The notes under the pieces are model-generated. The model saw only the letters and a list, made by a program, of their open reading frames with translations, had not been told where the DNA came from and made no database searches. A stretch of 32,508 nt of DNA from Hydrogenophaga sp. GTDB lineage: Bacteria > Pseudomonadota > Gammaproteobacteria > Burkholderiales > Burkholderiaceae_C. The stretch is from contig JAEUOT010000029.1 in the NCBI GenBank assembly GCA_016790705.1, forward strand, positions 1 to 32,508, in the 5' to 3' direction. This document shows positions 30,984-32,508 of the stretch, piece after piece. The position numbers and the translations under genes are program-made. The first letter of the stretch is position 1. Every line of letters starts with the position of its first letter.

Positions 30984-31274
30984 ATGAAATTCCTGGTCAT
31001 CATCGTCAACGTGGTCGCGACCCTGGCGCTGTTGCCGGCGCTTTATATGGCGATGTTCTCGCCGATGATGTTTGACTCGGGGGCGACGACGCGCACCTGG
31101 ACGCTGTTCTGGACGGTGCTGGCGATTCCGGCCTCGATCGTGGTGACACAGATCGTCTCGTGGGTGCTGTTCGCCAAGAGCCTGTACCCGACGGCGCTCT
31201 GGGTGTCGCTCATTCCCCTGCTGTTTGTCGTCTTGCTGGTGGTGCTGTTCCTGAAGTCCAACACCCTGACCTGA
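30984..31274 (+). CDS. Small membrane protein, three predicted transmembrane segments
   Basis: The 96-residue hydrophobic protein has helices at approximately 1-24 (FLVIIVNVVATLALLPALYMAMFS), 36-60 (LFWTVLAIPASIVVTQIVSWVLF) and 68-90 (LWVSLIPLLFVVLLVVLFL). No family recognised. The frame opens earlier at 30930, but ATG 30984 gives an N-terminus that begins directly with the first helix and follows a CGGAG sequence. It precedes the cysteine-protease gene by 39 bp and could share its transcript. Confidence 0.65.
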   Translation: MKFLVIIVNVVATLALLPALYMAMFSPMMFDSGATTRTWTLFWTVLAIPASIVVTQIVSWVLFAKSLYPTALWVSLIPLLFVVLLVVLFLKSNTLT

Positions 31275-31313
31275 CGCCCCTTTTTTCAAACCCTCACACA
31301 GGACAGATTCGAC

Positions 31314-32508
31314 ATGGACAAGCGGTACGGCGGCTACAAGATCGGCAAGGTGCCCGACGACGCCAAGCGCAGGGCGCGCAGCAACAGCAAGCAGCTCCCT
31401 CCGCGGGTAGACCTGCGAAAGTTCCTGACCTCGATCGAAAGCCAGGTCGGCAACAGTTGCGTGGCCAATGCGATGGCCGGGGCCTACGAGTACCTCGCCA
31501 AGCGCGAGTTGGGCGATTCGGAGGACGTGAGCCGCCTCTACATCTACTACAACGCCCGCTACATCGACGACAGCCAGGACGAGGACGGCGGTTCGTACAT
31601 GCACTCCGCGATCAAGGGGCTGATGGAGTACGGCGCGTGCTCCGAGCAGATGTGGCCCAACGACGAGGACATGATCAACGACGAGCCGCACGAAGACGCC
31701 TACACGCAGGGCGGCGAGTTCTGCATCGTTGAGGCCGAGGCGGTGGACACCGATCTGCAGCTTTGGAAAGAGACGCTGGCGGCCGGTTTTCCGATCGCGT
31801 TCGCGCTCAACACCTTCAAGAACTTCGACGACGCCAGCCGCAACAAGGGCCGGGTGCCGATGCCCAAGAACAACGCCGAGACGCGCAAGACGCACGGCTG
31901 GCACGCGATGCTCTGCGTGGGCTATTCGGACATCGACCGGGTGTTCATCGTGCGCAACTCCTGGGGCGAGGAGTGGGGCGACAAGGGCTACTGCTACATC
32001 CCGTACGACTACGTGATGCACGGCGACTACAACGCCCACGACAGTTGGGTGATCAAGTCGGTGCAGAACCTCGACTACAGCGAGGGCGTGGAGGTCGAGG
32101 GCGACGACTCGTACTTCTACGACGACGAGTACCTGCAGATTGCGGACTACTACGTCTACACCGAAGACACGGACGAGTTCCTGGAGCGCCTGGAGGCGCT
32201 GGTCGAGGAGTGGGTCGAATCAGAGGACGACTACTTCTTCGACTGGGAAGTCGACGAAGACAAGGACGGCACCTTCATCCAGTTCGGCGAGTTCTACCTG
32301 CTGGTCGAAGACCAGGAAGGTTTCCTCGAAGCGCTCGACGAACTGTCGGAAGAGTTCGCCGGTGAGGACGGGTATGACTACACCGTCGACGAGGGCGAGG
32401 AAGAAGACGACGAGGAAGACGAAGAAGAGGAAGAAGACGAAGAGGAGGAAGAGGAAGAAGAGGAAGAAGAGGAAGAAGAGGAAGAAGAGGAAGAAGAGGA
32501 AGAAGAGG
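31314..32508 (+). CDS. Papain-like (C1) cysteine protease with poly-acidic tail, 3' end outside window
   Basis: An open frame from ATG 31314 runs off the right edge; 398 codons are visible. Residues ~28-250 form a C1-type peptidase: oxyanion Gln44 and nucleophile Cys49 in SQVGNSCVANAM, His197 in HGWHAMLCVGY, and Asn215 in VRNSWGEEWGDKGYCYIP. The catalytic set is intact. There is no signal peptide and no inhibitory prodomain, unlike lysosomal papains. From ~255 onward the protein is strongly acidic (Asp/Glu/Tyr-rich, two similar segments ending in EFL.. LEALVEEW and GFLEALDELSEEF) and ends in an almost pure Glu run. Cytoplasmic location or non-classical export is inferred. Function unknown. 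Confidence 0.87.
   Translation, partial: MDKRYGGYKIGKVPDDAKRRARSNSKQLPPRVDLRKFLTSIESQVGNSCVANAMAGAYEYLAKRELGDSEDVSRLYIYYNARYIDDSQDEDGGSYMHSAIKGLMEYGACSEQMWPNDEDMINDEPHEDAYTQGGEFCIVEAEAVDTDLQLWKETLAAGFPIAFALNTFKNFDDASRNKGRVPMPKNNAETRKTHGWHAMLCVGYSDIDRVFIVRNSWGEEWGDKGYCYIPYDYVMHGDYNAHDSWVIKSVQNLDYSEGVEVEGDDSYFYDDEYLQIADYYVYTEDTDEFLERLEALVEEWVESEDDYFFDWEVDEDKDGTFIQFGEFYLLVEDQEGFLEALDELSEEFAGEDGYDYTVDEGEEEDDEEDEEEEEDEEEEEEEEEEEEEEEEEEEEEEE
32451..32508 (+). repeat. 9-bp tandem repeat (GAGGAAGAA) encoding poly-Glu
   Basis: At least six uninterrupted copies of GAGGAAGAA run to the end of the window, preceded by a less regular GAA/GAG/GAC tract from about 32400. Each unit encodes three Glu residues, so copy-number change would keep the reading frame and alter only tail length. 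The true repeat length cannot be seen because the window ends inside it. Confidence 0.9.

Noticed and set aside
1-32508. CRISPR array, rRNA, tRNA, insertion sequence or prophage
   Set aside because: No spaced short repeats, RNA-gene signatures, transposase or phage structural genes were recognised on either strand.

Overview
This GC-rich window is dense with genes and fits a betaproteobacterium, most likely a Burkholderiales member of the Sphaerotilus/Leptothrix/Rubrivivax type. That placement is inferred from base composition and gene content (ybhP-like/clsB pair, BLUF proteins, YjfB-like motility protein, enoyl-CoA hydratase, acyl-CoA ligase); no rRNA or tRNA gene is present to confirm it.

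Layout. (1) Bases 2-10366: the 3' part of a giant repeat adhesin, then a tight operon for a lipoprotein TolC-like outer-membrane channel, a small HlyD-type adaptor, a GAF-like/TM/HlyD protein, and a fusion of a PqqD-like domain, an M50 (site-2-protease-type) membrane metalloprotease and a HlyD-type domain. It resembles a type I secretion locus, but no ABC ATPase is seen. (2) 10400-12453: endonuclease/exonuclease/phosphatase-family protein overlapping cardiolipin synthase B. (3) 12524-16304: probable operon of folE, a canonical BLUF photoreceptor, an EamA transporter, a DUF429 protein, a type-II-like lumazine synthase and a DUF1161 protein. Pterin/flavin synthesis genes sit beside a flavin-binding light sensor. 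(4) 16314-19323, minus strand: RskA-like membrane protein, dinB with an insertion, small membrane protein, enoyl-CoA hydratase. (5) 19480-21915: membrane protein with a degenerate GGDEF domain, then a degenerate BLUF-like protein. (6) 21930-27666: FMN-dependent lactate/alpha-hydroxyacid dehydrogenase, unknown exported protein, APH-like/P-loop kinase fusion, acyl-CoA ligase. (7) 27667-29572: a lower-GC island with three minus-strand genes joined by ATGA overlaps: a STAS-like/GHKL ATPase, a DUF4325-type STAS-like protein and a membrane-anchored protein. (8) 29573-32508: GNAT acetyltransferase, YjfB-like motility protein behind a good FliA-type promoter, EmrE-like SMR pump, small membrane protein, and a papain-like protease with a poly-Glu tail that runs off the window.

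The two strongest candidates for poorly described systems are the ABC-less adhesin export operon (region 1) and the GHKL/STAS/membrane operon (region 7). The BLUF-flavin-pterin cluster and the paired degenerate BLUF and GGDEF proteins are the next most interesting. No stretch over 300 bases lacks a gene. No CRISPR array, transposase, tRNA or rRNA was recognised.
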